Source: an uncultured Clostridia bacterium (GTDB taxonomy: Bacteria; Bacillota; Clostridia; Oscillospirales; Acutalibacteraceae). From it: 62,243 nt of DNA. Each line of letters opens with the position of its first letter. Positions within the stretch are counted from its first letter, which is position 1. The notes beneath the pieces are model-generated. The model made no database searches. It was not told the origin of the DNA and was given only the letters and a program-made list of their open reading frames with translations. Location of the stretch: assembly GCA_947632045.1 (NCBI GenBank), contig CANRNQ010000011.1:1-62243 (forward strand), read 5' to 3'. Of the stretch, positions 53,517 to 60,987 are shown in pieces. The position numbers were made by a program, and so were the translations under genes.

Positions 53517-54983
53517 ATGAAGCTCTGCCGACTGCTTGAAAAAATCGACCACACTCTTATCCAAGGTGACGAAAGCGTCGAGATCACCACTCTTGTTTAC
53601 GATTCCCGAAAAACAGAGAAGGGCAGTGTGTTCGTCTGCCTGAAGGGCTTCAGCTCCGACGGGCACGAATACGCAAAAAAGGCTGCCGAAATGGGAGCTG
53701 CGGCTATAATAGTTCAGGACGACGTAAGCGTTCCCGAGGATATCACGGTAATAAAAACCGACGACACCCGCAGGGCTCTCGCTTATATGAGCGCGGCATA
53801 TTTTGATTATCCCGCCGCAAAACTGAAAACGATAGCTATAACCGGCACAAAGGGCAAAACGACTACCGTCAGCATGATACGCTCTATACTCGAAGCGGGC
53901 GGTATAAAGACCGGCACTATCGGAACGGTCGGGGTCGTTATAGGCGACGAAATTTACAAAACCGAGAACACCACCCCCGAGTCTTATGAGATACAGTATT
54001 ACCTGTCGAAAATGGTCGAGTCAGGCTGCGGCTGTATGGTGATAGAGGCATCGTCGCTCGGACTTAAGTGGCACCGCACCGACGCGATAGACTTTGATTA
54101 CGGCATATTCACTAATTTCTCCGACGACCACATCGGCGGAGCAGAGCACAAGGATCTCGACGAATATATGCACTGCAAGAGCCTGCTGTTCAAGCAATGC
54201 AGGCTCGGCATAATAAACATAGACGACAAGAGCTTTGAGGGCATAATAGAGGGTCACAGCTGCGAGCTTGAAACCTACGGCTTTAACAACGACAAGGCCG
54301 ACATAATCGCATATGACGACAGACTTATCTCTCGACCGGGCTATCTCGGAGTAAGCTTTAAAACAAGGGGAAGACTTGAAATAGAGGCGGACGTTCCTAT
54401 TCCGGGCAGATTCAGCGTTTACAACGGGCTTGCGGCGCTCTCCGTCTGCCGCCACTTTGACATTGACAAGAGCGCGATGAAGGAGGGGCTAAACAGGGCG
54501 ACCGTCAAGGGCAGAGTCGAGAGCGTGCCGGTTCCGGGCGATTACACCTTGCTTATCGACTACGCGCACAACGCTATGAGCATGGAAAACGTGCTCGTCA
54601 CGCTCAGGGAATATAATCCGCACAGGCTCATCACTATGTTCGGCGCCGGCGGCAACAGGCCGAAGGTTCGTCGCTACGAGATGGGCGAGATAAGCGGCAG
54701 GCTGTCGGATCTATCCGTTATTACGACCGACAATCCGCGCTTTGAGGATCCGATGGACATAATAAATGACATCAAAGTAGGCATTGACAAAACCGACGGA
54801 AAATACATCGTCGTTCCGGACAGACGCGAAGCGATTCGCTGGTGCATTGAAAATGCCGAGCCGAGGGATATAATAGTGCTCGCCGGAAAGGGGCACGAGG
54901 ATTATCAGGAGATATGCGGAGTCAAGCATCACCTTGATGAGCGCGAGGTAATAGCCGATATACTATCCAAAAAAAATAATTAA
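53517..54983 (+). CDS. murE: UDP-MurNAc-tripeptide synthetase (MurE)
   Basis: The 488-residue Mur ligase adds the third residue of the peptidoglycan stem peptide, with ATP. It has an N-terminal UDP-binding domain (about 1-95), the ATPase domain with TGTKGKTTTVSMI (about 108-120) and a C-terminal domain with TTDNPRFEDP, whose DNPR motif is associated with meso-diaminopimelate specificity. The ATG at 53517 is chosen because TTTGGAGG lies eight bases before it; an upstream in-frame TTG is part of that ribosome site. It is a single gene, outside any mur cluster. Confidence 0.94.
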   Translation: MKLCRLLEKIDHTLIQGDESVEITTLVYDSRKTEKGSVFVCLKGFSSDGHEYAKKAAEMGAAAIIVQDDVSVPEDITVIKTDDTRRALAYMSAAYFDYPAAKLKTIAITGTKGKTTTVSMIRSILEAGGIKTGTIGTVGVVIGDEIYKTENTTPESYEIQYYLSKMVESGCGCMVIEASSLGLKWHRTDAIDFDYGIFTNFSDDHIGGAEHKDLDEYMHCKSLLFKQCRLGIINIDDKSFEGIIEGHSCELETYGFNNDKADIIAYDDRLISRPGYLGVSFKTRGRLEIEADVPIPGRFSVYNGLAALSVCRHFDIDKSAMKEGLNRATVKGRVESVPVPGDYTLLIDYAHNAMSMENVLVTLREYNPHRLITMFGAGGNRPKVRRYEMGEISGRLSDLSVITTDNPRFEDPMDIINDIKVGIDKTDGKYIVVPDRREAIRWCIENAEPRDIIVLAGKGHEDYQEICGVKHHLDEREVIADILSKKNN

Positions 54984-54992
54984 ATAAAAATA

Positions 54993-55044
54993 CCGCCGTG
55001 TTCCAAAAAGCGCACAACGAACGCGCATTTTCGGAATACGGCGG
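54993..55044 (+). terminator. Large stem-loop after murE
   Basis: CCGCCGTGTTCC pairs with GGAATACGGCGG (one G-U) with an inner GCGC/GCGC stem. T-run is poor, so termination is likely but not certain. Confidence 0.5.
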
Positions 55045-55126
55045 GCAAATCGCCTTTGCATGGCAGCTTCTTTAGCTCAAACGATCGAGCGTTTATCGCC
55101 TTAAAAAATGAAACGCATAAAAACAC

Positions 55127-55155
55127 TTGACTTAATCCTCAAGATGTGTTAATAT
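55127..55155 (+). promoter_or_regulatory. tRNA-Trp promoter
   Basis: TTGACT (55127-55132) and TAATAT (55150-55155) are 17 bases apart, some 27 bases before the tRNA. Confidence 0.7.
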
Positions 55156-55181
55156 AACACTTGCTGTTAAGCAATTAATAT

Positions 55182-55257
55182 AGGGGTATAGCTCAGTTGG
55201 TAGAGCAGCGGTCTCCAAAACCGCGTGCCGAGGGTTCAAGTCCTTCTGCCCCTGCCA
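55182..55257 (+). tRNA. tRNA-Trp (anticodon CCA)
   Basis: The 76-base gene folds as a cloverleaf: acceptor AGGGGTA/TGCCCCT, D arm GCTC/GAGC, anticodon arm with loop CTCCAAA (anticodon CCA) and T arm around GGTTCAAGTCC. The 3' CCA is encoded. Its 3' side borders the integrase end of a mobile element, so it is the probable attachment site. Confidence 0.95.
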
Positions 55258-55270
55258 CAAACAAGTCCTT

Positions 55271-55296
55271 AAAAATGGCTTAGATAAGCCGTTTTT
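55271..55296 (+). terminator. Terminator after tRNA-Trp
   Basis: AAAAATGGCTTA pairs with TAAGCCGTTTTT (one wobble pair), with a T-run following. Confidence 0.7.
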
Positions 55297-55345
55297 GAGG
55301 ATTTTTCTTTTATTTCAAAGAGTTTGTTAAACTTGAAATTTTACT

Positions 55346-55407
55346 GTTTTCTATCAGTTTTCTATCAGTTTGGTGTTTATTAATTGTAGAAAAAGTTGTA
55401 GAAATCA
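55346..55407. repeat. Tandem direct repeats at the element end (possible integrase sites)
   Basis: GTTTTCTATCA occurs twice in a row (55346-55356, 55357-55367), and TTGTAGAAA occurs twice with a 12-base period (55384-55392, 55396-55404). They lie between the tRNA and the integrase stop codon, where arm-type binding sites of tyrosine recombinases are usually found. Confidence 0.45.
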
Positions 55408-56544
55408 TACAGGAGCAAGACTGTTTGCAATCGCCAGCTTTGAGGTTTTATCAATGTGGGCATAAAACTTTAAAGTTGTCGTTGAACTGCTATGCCCTAG
55501 CCACTCTGCCACCTGAACTGCATTAAATCCATCATTCAGCAAATTACTTGCCACGCTATGTCGTAAATCGTGAAAACGTATTGTTGGCAAATCGGTTTTC
55601 TGTATTATCTTGTGGAAAGTTCTACTAAGATAATTCGGGGATATTTCCTTTCCGTTATCAAAGGTACACACATAGTCATTTAAATAATAAGCACTGTCAA
55701 GAAGATTACGATGCTCTTGTTGCAACTGTTTTTGCTTTATCAAAACTTTTCTGACTTGCTTTGTCATCGGTAAGGTTCTGTTACTGCTTTCGGTTTTAGT
55801 TTCCGAAGTATAGTTACAGTCCCCTGTGATTTCTTTCGTACACTGCTGTAAGGTTTCTCTGATCCAAATGGTTTCGTTTTCAAAATCCACATTATGCCAT
55901 TTAAGCCCTAATACCTCGCTACGGCGCAAACCATAAACAGATGATAAAAAAGTCGGGAGATAAATGGGCGTATCTTTTACAGCTTCAATTAACTGTCTAA
56001 TCTCACTTCTATTTAAAAATTCCGCTTTGAATTTTTCAGTCTGCTTTGGTGTTTTTGCCGCCGTTGCAGGATTCACACTTATTAAACCTTTCTCTACCGC
56101 ATCTGCAAGTGCTTTTGAAATATTTTGATGGTGATGCTTAATAGTCGTTACACTAATACCACCGACCTTTGACCTATAATAATCGCTTAATTGAAACGGC
56201 TTCAATTCTTGAAGCTCTACATTCAGAGTTTTGAAGTAAGGTATGATATGGTTTTCCATATTACCCTTATATCCACGATATGTATTCGGTCTTACTTGGC
56301 CTTTGATTTCAGACAACCATTTTGTAAAATATTCGTGAGCTTTAATGTTGGTATAGTATTTTACATTTTTTCTATCCCACTCTACGCACAAGTCACGCAA
56401 AACCTTTTCGGCTTTCCTTTTATTATTCTTTTCGGGATAACCTGTTGAAATCCATTTAGGTTTACGCTTTCCTGAGCTATCATATAGATTCAAAACGGCA
56501 TAATACTTGCCGTTTTTTACTGCTAAAAATCCTGTTGTCGGCAT
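55405..56544 (-). CDS. Tyrosine recombinase (integrase) of an integrative element
   Basis: The 379-residue integrase has an N-terminal arm-binding region (about 1-60), a SAM-like core-binding domain (about 65-155, with YFTKWLSEIKGQVRPNTYRGY) and the catalytic domain (about 175-370). The catalytic residues are in YGLRRSEVLGLKW (Arg), HDLRHS (His-x-x-Arg), WLGHSS and the nucleophile Tyr in LKFYAHID. It should integrate and, with an excisionase, excise the element at the tRNA-Trp gene. It lies 148 bases from the tRNA, pointing toward it. GGAAGGAGG precedes the ATG. Confidence 0.95.
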   Translation of the reverse strand: MPTTGFLAVKNGKYYAVLNLYDSSGKRKPKWISTGYPEKNNKRKAEKVLRDLCVEWDRKNVKYYTNIKAHEYFTKWLSEIKGQVRPNTYRGYKGNMENHIIPYFKTLNVELQELKPFQLSDYYRSKVGGISVTTIKHHHQNISKALADAVEKGLISVNPATAAKTPKQTEKFKAEFLNRSEIRQLIEAVKDTPIYLPTFLSSVYGLRRSEVLGLKWHNVDFENETIWIRETLQQCTKEITGDCNYTSETKTESSNRTLPMTKQVRKVLIKQKQLQQEHRNLLDSAYYLNDYVCTFDNGKEISPNYLSRTFHKIIQKTDLPTIRFHDLRHSVASNLLNDGFNAVQVAEWLGHSSSTTTLKFYAHIDKTSKLAIANSLAPV

Positions 56545-56614
56545 AATTTCCTCCTTCCAAAAAGCCGACTAATGTTCAACGCTATGATTATAACATAATG
56601 GTCGACTTATGCAA

Positions 56615-56833
56615 TTATGCGATTTGGTTTTTCTCAACAAACTCAATAATGCTCTTTTTAGGGATAATATATTTAACACCAATGCGAACATATTTAATTT
56701 CCTTTTCTCTTAATAGCTTATAAACATTCGACCTCCCAATGTGAAGCATTTTCATTACATCGTCAATCGAAACGATGTCACCATATTCTGAAAACATAAT
56801 TTGATTTTCTGTTTTACTTTTTTGACTATCCAT
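56615..56833 (-). CDS. Excisionase-like helix-turn-helix protein
   Basis: The 72-residue protein is a MerR/excisionase-type winged HTH: GDIVSIDDVMKMLHIGRSNVYKLLREKEIKYVRIGVKYIIPKKSIIEFVEK. It lies 70 bases upstream of the integrase gene on the same strand, the usual place for a recombination directionality factor in Tn916-like elements. It could also repress the integrase. Confidence 0.88.
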   Translation of the reverse strand: MDSQKSKTENQIMFSEYGDIVSIDDVMKMLHIGRSNVYKLLREKEIKYVRIGVKYIIPKKSIIEFVEKNQIA

Positions 56834-56837
56834 ATTT

Positions 56838-56978
56838 TTAATCCCCTGTCTTTTCTTTGACTAATTGATTATCTATTCTTTCCATTTCTTCATCGGCTCT
56901 TGAAGCAGCGACGCAGCAACACATAACCACTACGCCGAAAAAAGCACCTATAAATAAGCCTATAATAAATCCTATCAT
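56838..56978 (-). CDS. DUF3789-like small membrane peptide
   Basis: The 46-residue peptide has one helix (about residues 3-23, with CCC at its end) and a charged C-terminal tail (ADEEMERIDNQLVKEKTGD). The pattern fits the DUF3789 type of peptides found in integrative elements of Firmicutes. Its ATG overlaps the MazF stop (ATGA) and its stop precedes the excisionase gene by four bases, so the genes form one unit. Function unknown. Confidence 0.75.
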   Translation of the reverse strand: MIGFIIGLFIGAFFGVVVMCCCVAASRADEEMERIDNQLVKEKTGD

Positions 56979-57343
56979 TTGTTTTCGATTCCTTTCTTAA
57001 ATGTATTTTGCAGTCCTAAACTGACAGTGAGTGCTATCTCAATTTTGAGAAGCGATTTCAACTTGATGTTGCCCATTTTCCTGATTATCCTTCTTTTATC
57101 AATCGTCACGACCTGTTCTGTGAGAGCCAGTGACCTTTTTGAAAGGCAGGCTCCTTTCACTTTAATGTGAGTCGGAATTCGCGCCTTTGTTTGTCTGGAT
57201 GTGATAGGGACAACGATTGTTGTAGGACTATGTTTGTTTCCTTTATTGTTTTGTACGATAACAGCAGGACGGATTCCGCCCTGTTCGCTACCAAAGCCTT
57301 TCCCGAAATCTACTAAATAGACTTCTCCTCTAATAAGTTTCAA
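56975..57343 (-). CDS. MazF/PemK-type toxin-like protein
   Basis: The 122-residue protein has the MazF/PemK fold signature: GEVYLVDFGKGFGSEQGGIRPAVIVQNNKGN (about residues 5-36), TIVVPITSR (about 42-50) and a late DKRRI motif. Members are mRNA interferases usually paired with an antitoxin; none is visible immediately before it. It starts with TTG at 57343 and has GGGGGT about eight bases upstream. In integrative elements such proteins may aid maintenance. Confidence 0.85.
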   Translation of the reverse strand: MKLIRGEVYLVDFGKGFGSEQGGIRPAVIVQNNKGNKHSPTTIVVPITSRQTKARIPTHIKVKGACLSKRSLALTEQVVTIDKRRIIRKMGNIKLKSLLKIEIALTVSLGLQNTFKKGIENK

Positions 57344-57609
57344 AATAATACCCCCGTATTATGTAAACAGCGCGTACCATAATCAAATACGCACCGTTTT
57401 AGTTTAATTGCATACATATCGCACGAACAGTTGCAAGTAGCAATCATCTGTTCATTAATGATGTCAAAGCCGCTACAGAGCAAAATACAAAGGCAAATCG
57501 ATTGACAAGTTCTTAAGGACTTCATTCTGCCGTTGCCTGTATAAAGTCCTGCTCTGTAAATTGCGGCTTTTGTTCGGTATTCGTCCTCAACACCCCCGAA
57601 CGGGAACAC
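57340..57609 (-). CDS. Cysteine-rich small reading frame, doubtful
   Basis: An 89-codon frame (GTG start at 57609; an internal ATG would give about 61 residues) is rich in cysteine (CQSICLCILLC, CNCSC) and overlaps the MazF start by four bases, as real genes in this unit do. No family is recognised and there is no clear ribosome site, so it may be chance within a non-coding leader. Confidence 0.25.
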   Translation of the reverse strand: MFPFGGVEDEYRTKAAIYRAGLYTGNGRMKSLRTCQSICLCILLCSGFDIINEQMIATCNCSCDMYAIKLKRCVFDYGTRCLHNTGVLF

Positions 57610-57715
57610 ATCAGACGGTCAACGCATATTGACCTCATTAGCCTTTCAGCAACTACAAGGATCTCTCATAGCCGTTCTCATTGCCTGCGACGGTTTTATC
57701 ACGCTCGGACTGTGA

Positions 57716-57751
57716 CTAAACGGAAGTATCATTATGCCCTTTGTCTGTCAT
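57716..57751 (-). CDS. 11-residue leader-peptide-like ORF
   Basis: The short frame MTDKGHNDTSV has a very good ribosome site (AAGGAGGG) three bases before its ATG. The site is partly taken up by a hairpin, CCTTGA/TCAAGG (57758-57763 with 57773-57778), and another perfect stem, TTGTCCG/CGGACAA (57821-57827 with 57833-57839), precedes it in the RNA. The stretch 57610-57960 has no other gene. A translated leader controlling the MazF-xis-int unit is an inference. Confidence 0.4.
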   Translation of the reverse strand: MTDKGHNDTSV

Positions 57752-57904
57752 CGCCCTCCTTGATTTTGCCTATCAAGGTCGAAGTCCTGAAGGCTGCATA
57801 GCAGTGTTCGCTTCTGTAGCTTGTCCGAAACACGGACAACAAAGGGAAAGTTTCTGATGTGCTGATATTAAGTTTTCAAAGTATTTGCCAAATGGTTAGG
57901 CATA

Positions 57905-57922
57905 AGAGGAAAATTATCCTCT
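57905..57922 (-). other. Hairpin downstream of the sigma-like gene
   Basis: AGAGGA/TCCTCT with a 6-base loop; no T-run on the minus strand. Confidence 0.35.
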
Positions 57923-57960
57923 CACCTTTTATTCCACACTTTTTCAGAATTTGTTGCAGA

Positions 57961-58518
57961 CTATTTTAAAAGTTTTTTCAATTTCTTTAAAATAACATTA
58001 TGCTTCCGGCTGATAGTGGAATAATGCACATTCCATTCTTTTGACAATTCTCTGACTGTCATCGGCTTGTCGCTATATAAGCGAGCGACCAGTTCTTTTT
58101 CATCATCAGTTAGGGTCTGAATAGCCTGATAAAGCTTTTCAAGCTGTATTCTATGTATTGCTTCGTTCTCTACATCTGTCTCGGAATCCTCAATCACCTC
58201 CTCTCCGCTGAATCTTCCACCGAAGTCGCCCTCTTGAATTGCATACAAAGAAATTTCGCTTATACCGCTCTCCTTTTTGATGTCTGCAACATATTGAGCG
58301 CGGCGCTCACCTTTACGTATTTTTCTGACTTTAGAGGGTGGAACCTCAACAAAAATACTGTCCTCGTTATCTTCTTCGGCGGTCAGCTTATAAAATCTCT
58401 TTCCTCTGTGAATAGATAAATATTCATAAGCTGCCTTACCCGATAATCTTATAAATCTTCTTTTTCCATCGGTAGAGAAGATGTCACCGTTTTTATCTTC
58501 AATATAATAAATTGACAA
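57961..58518 (-). CDS. Sigma-like HTH regulator of the integrative element
   Basis: The 185-residue protein ends in a sigma-70 region-4-like helix-turn-helix (about 125-185: LEKLYQAIQTLTDDEKELVARLYSDKPMTVRELSKEWNVHYSTISRKHNVILKKLKKLLK). The first half (about 1-115) is lysine- and acid-rich without a known domain. Similar proteins (orf7-type) promote transfer gene expression in Tn916-like elements. It starts with TTG at 58518, with GGAGGA seven bases upstream, and ends in TAG. That ribosome site lies within a long hairpin (58525-58570). Confidence 0.82.
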   Translation of the reverse strand: MSIYYIEDKNGDIFSTDGKRRFIRLSGKAAYEYLSIHRGKRFYKLTAEEDNEDSIFVEVPPSKVRKIRKGERRAQYVADIKKESGISEISLYAIQEGDFGGRFSGEEVIEDSETDVENEAIHRIQLEKLYQAIQTLTDDEKELVARLYSDKPMTVRELSKEWNVHYSTISRKHNVILKKLKKLLK

Positions 58519-58524
58519 TTATTT

Positions 58525-58570
58525 TCCTCCGTTCAAATTTGAATTGCAAAATTTCAAATTGAACGGAGGA
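58525..58570 (-). promoter_or_regulatory. Hairpin hiding the ribosome site of the sigma-like gene
   Basis: On the minus strand the RNA pairs TCCTCCGTTCAA...TTTGAA with TTCAAA...TTGAACGGAGGA, an 18-base near-perfect stem (one bulge). The GGAGGA that serves the TTG start is in its 3' arm, fully paired with CCTCC. This should keep translation low until the stem is opened. Confidence 0.65.
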
Positions 58571-58602
58571 CCTCTAATTCTACTAAGCACTTCGTCCTTT
58601 CC

Positions 58603-58673
58603 GCTTTTAACGCAAAAAGGAAAAAATAATGCCAACAGAATATAGCGTTAAAAGCTATAAACTTGTCGGCATT
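58603..58673 (-). promoter_or_regulatory. Putative transcription attenuator before the sigma-like gene
   Basis: On the minus strand AATGCCGACA (58673-58664) pairs with TGTTGGCATT (58637-58628), with inner ATAGC/GCTAT, and ATTTTTTCCTTTTT follows: an intrinsic terminator. A rival stem pairs the terminator loop (58645-58655) with 58603-58613 (11 perfect pairs, GCGTTAAAAGC). The stems interleave, so they should be mutually exclusive, as in attenuators. Confidence 0.6.
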
Positions 58674-58744
58674 TCGTAAGCTCGTTCCTACTGATTAAAT
58701 CAGCGTTTCCGGCTGTAGGCTCGTACTAAGTCAATTATTTAATT

Positions 58745-58939
58745 TTATATGTCAACTCCCACATATGATTTACATATATAACAACGAGTTTCAGTTTTAT
58801 GTATTCCTGCGGCATCTTTTGTAAATATACTTACTGTTGGTTTTCGATGTTTTAATAAATTGAGCGTCATTAGTTTTCTTTTACAACATGGACATCTCAC
58901 GTCAAACTGATATAATATTTTTTCTTTTGTATCAACCAC
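58745..58939 (-). CDS. Small Cys-rich zinc-ribbon-like protein
   Basis: The 64-residue protein, from a GTG at 58939 with AGAGGTGG upstream, has CPCC (about residues 14-17) and CYIC (about 53-56), a four-cysteine zinc-ribbon-like layout, with a lysine- and arginine-rich middle. It resembles small cysteine-rich proteins of conjugative elements, without an exact family. A 22-base palindrome lies just upstream, so a repressor such as the XRE protein at 59033 may control it. A longer frame from 58987 would run through that palindrome and is less likely. Confidence 0.65.
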   Translation of the reverse strand: MVDTKEKILYQFDVRCPCCKRKLMTLNLLKHRKPTVSIFTKDAAGIHKTETRCYICKSYVGVDI

Positions 58940-58956
58940 AATATTCCACCTCTTTT

Positions 58957-58978
58957 GTGTGTACATAGATGTACACAC
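58957..58978. promoter_or_regulatory. Palindromic operator-like site
   Basis: GTGTGTACAT and ATGTACACAC are perfect 10-base arms with a 2-base centre, 18 bases before the GTG of the Cys-rich gene. Confidence 0.6.
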
Positions 58979-59032
58979 TTGTTGCAAAAGAAAATCCAGG
59001 TTTACTACCTAGATTTTCATATTATACAAAGT

Positions 59033-59404
59033 TTAAAAATATTTTTCTGTAATCATATCAATAATTCTCTGAAGATCATCAGTACTAACATCATACCTTT
59101 TAGCTAATCTTAATATTTGGTGAACCTCCTCATTTTCCATAATATACTCCACTAAATCTAGTGCTAAAGTAGGATATGTCTTTGATGAGGCTGCCAAATC
59201 GAAAAGTATTTCTTCTTCTTCGCAATTAAGTAAAAGTGCTTGTCCTATTTTTCTAACAACTATATCATTTGGTGCAGATCTTAAACCGTTTTCTATTTTA
59301 GATAAGTATTCCGGCGATATGCCTATTATGTTTGAAAAGGCTCTAAGAGTAATTTGTCTTTCTGTTCTTTTTTTATTTACAAATAACCCAAAACTATTTT
59401 TCAT
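59033..59404 (-). CDS. XRE-family HTH regulator
   Basis: The 123-residue protein has an N-terminal Cro/CI HTH (about 8-65: ITLRAFSNIIGISPEYLSKIENGLRSAPNDIVVRKIGQAL) and a helical C-terminal half with an acidic patch. Its layout resembles repressors of integrative elements and short SinR-like proteins. It is divergent from another XRE gene at 59693, across a 290-base AT-rich gap with several TATA-like boxes but no clear operator that I can define. Confidence 0.88.
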   Translation of the reverse strand: MKNSFGLFVNKKRTERQITLRAFSNIIGISPEYLSKIENGLRSAPNDIVVRKIGQALLLNCEEEEILFDLAASSKTYPTLALDLVEYIMENEEVHQILRLAKRYDVSTDDLQRIIDMITEKYF

Positions 59405-59692
59405 ATTGTTACCTTTGGTTATAATATTGCAGTATATACACTATTCACAGAAGATTTGTTGATAGCTTTTTACATAAGTACGCTTTCGTTTAAATCAATT
59501 GCTATTTCTATCCTGAAAAAATGCAAATATATATTTAAAACTGCATTATAAAAGTAGATTTGGAGTTCGTCTTTACTTTTAAAGGCACAAAGTGAATTAA
59601 ATATCTCAAAATACGCACTAATAAATTAAGAGTTAAGTCATATGTGAATTACAACCTGAACTTATATATTATATACTTAATTGGGTGATATT

Positions 59693-60028
59693 ATGTTGGA
59701 TTACAAAGCTATTGGTCGAAGAATCGCACATTATAGAAAAAAGAGTTTCTTAACACAGGAAAAGCTTTCAGAAAAATTAGATTTTTCAGAAAGCTATATG
59801 AGCCAAGTAGAACGCGGAAAAGTTAAATTATCTTTGGCGCGATTAGACCAAATATCAGAAATACTAAATGTTAATATTGCATTATTGATTTCTGATGCAG
59901 ATATAAACAATGATAAATATGGGGAGATTGAGTTTATAGAAATAATCAAACATTGGACACCCAAACAAAAGAATATTCTTTTGTCTCTTCTAAAAACAGC
60001 TGACGAACAATTCAACCATAACAATTAA
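59693..60028 (+). CDS. XRE-family HTH regulator, short
   Basis: The 111-residue protein has a classic N-terminal HTH (about 5-62: IGRRIAHYRKKSFLTQEKLSEKLDFSESYMSQVERGKVKLSLARLDQISEIL) and a short helical C-terminus. The ATG at 59693 is preferred to an upstream TTG, with GGGTGAT before it. It is very AT-rich. It may control the response regulator and kinase genes that follow, or element transfer genes. Confidence 0.88.
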   Translation: MLDYKAIGRRIAHYRKKSFLTQEKLSEKLDFSESYMSQVERGKVKLSLARLDQISEILNVNIALLISDADINNDKYGEIEFIEIIKHWTPKQKNILLSLLKTADEQFNHNN

Positions 60029-60063
60029 GATAAATGACCATTGTTTAAATAATAACTGATGGC

Positions 60064-60092
60064 TTGACAAATTACCAAAATTCATTTAATCA
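60064..60092 (+). promoter_or_regulatory. Candidate promoter of the response regulator operon
   Basis: Consensus TTGACA (60064-60069) and TAATCA (60087-60092) are 17 bases apart. The gap 60029-60278 also holds the inverted repeat listed separately. Confidence 0.5.
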
Positions 60093-60178
60093 GTCCTTAT
60101 CTAAAAGTAAAACGGTAATTCTTTTTATCAGCGAAACAGCCAACGTAAAATACTAAAAAAATTCCAATACATTTTCTC

Positions 60179-60213
60179 ACATCCTTTATTTTTTTACTAT
60201 TTATAAAGGATGT
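60179..60213. promoter_or_regulatory. 11-bp inverted repeat before the response regulator gene
   Basis: ACATCCTTTAT (60179-60189) and ATAAAGGATGT (60203-60213) are perfect arms around a 13-base centre. It may be a hairpin or a regulator-binding site. Confidence 0.5.
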
Positions 60214-60278
60214 AATGGACAAATAAAACAGATGTTGGAGTATATTAACCTAATTATGGAGCGAAATGAAGTTTAATT

Positions 60279-60986
60279 ATGATAGTTGCAATATGTGATG
60301 ATGAATCAATTTTTAGAAATAATCTTAAACTTATACTCATAGAATACAAGCAAAAAATGCGTTTACATCTAGATATAGTCGAATTTTGTAATGGAAACGA
60401 TTTATTGAATAGCAATTTAACTTTTGATATAGTTTTTCTTGATTATCAAATGCCCGGAGACAACGGACTAAACGTTGCAAAATCTTTAAGGTTACGACAT
60501 AATATTTGTTCTATTATTTTTATTACCAGCTACCCTGAGTTTATGATTGAAGCATTTTCTGTTAACACTTTTAGATTTCTCATTAAGCCGTTGGATAAAG
60601 GCAAACTCATATCAGCTATAGATGATTATATAAAAGAAAAAAAGATGTTTTCGCCAATAACAGTTAATACATATGATGGACAGCGCGTAATCAACTCAGA
60701 AGATATAATCTATCTTGAAGGCGATGGAAAATATTGCAACATTCGAACAACTAATGGTTTTTATCATAGTTCAAAAACATTGTCCAGCGTATTTAAACTA
60801 TTACCGACACATTGTTTTTTCAGGACGCACAAATCATATGTCGTCAATTTATATTGTATTTCCCTCATAAGTAATAACTGCATTACCTTAAATAATAACG
60901 AGAAAGTTAAAATTAGTCATAATAACATATCAAGGTTTAAAAGAGCTTACAGCACTTTTATCTACCATTTTAAAGCAAGGAATTAA
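60279..60986 (+). CDS. LytTR response regulator (AgrA-like)
   Basis: The 235-residue protein has a receiver domain (about 1-120) with acidic residues CDDE near the start, the phosphoacceptor Asp in VFLDYQMPGDNGL (about residue 55) and a switch lysine in RFLIKPL. A C-terminal LytTR DNA-binding domain follows (about 135-232, with EDIIYLEGDGKYCNIRTTNG and RTHKSYVVNL). It is followed by its probable kinase gene with two bases between stop and ATG. The system resembles agr-type peptide sensing; no agrB/agrD gene is in view, though one may lie outside the window. Confidence 0.92.
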   Translation: MIVAICDDESIFRNNLKLILIEYKQKMRLHLDIVEFCNGNDLLNSNLTFDIVFLDYQMPGDNGLNVAKSLRLRHNICSIIFITSYPEFMIEAFSVNTFRFLIKPLDKGKLISAIDDYIKEKKMFSPITVNTYDGQRVINSEDIIYLEGDGKYCNIRTTNGFYHSSKTLSSVFKLLPTHCFFRTHKSYVVNLYCISLISNNCITLNNNEKVKISHNNISRFKRAYSTFIYHFKARN

Positions 60987-60987
60987 A

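Noticed and set aside
55346-55407. CRISPR array
   Set aside because: Only two units of 11-12 bases with no spacers; better read as recombinase-binding or chance repeats.
58603-58740. A known riboswitch class
   Set aside because: The stems and conserved-looking bases did not match any aptamer I could name, so only an attenuator-like arrangement is claimed.
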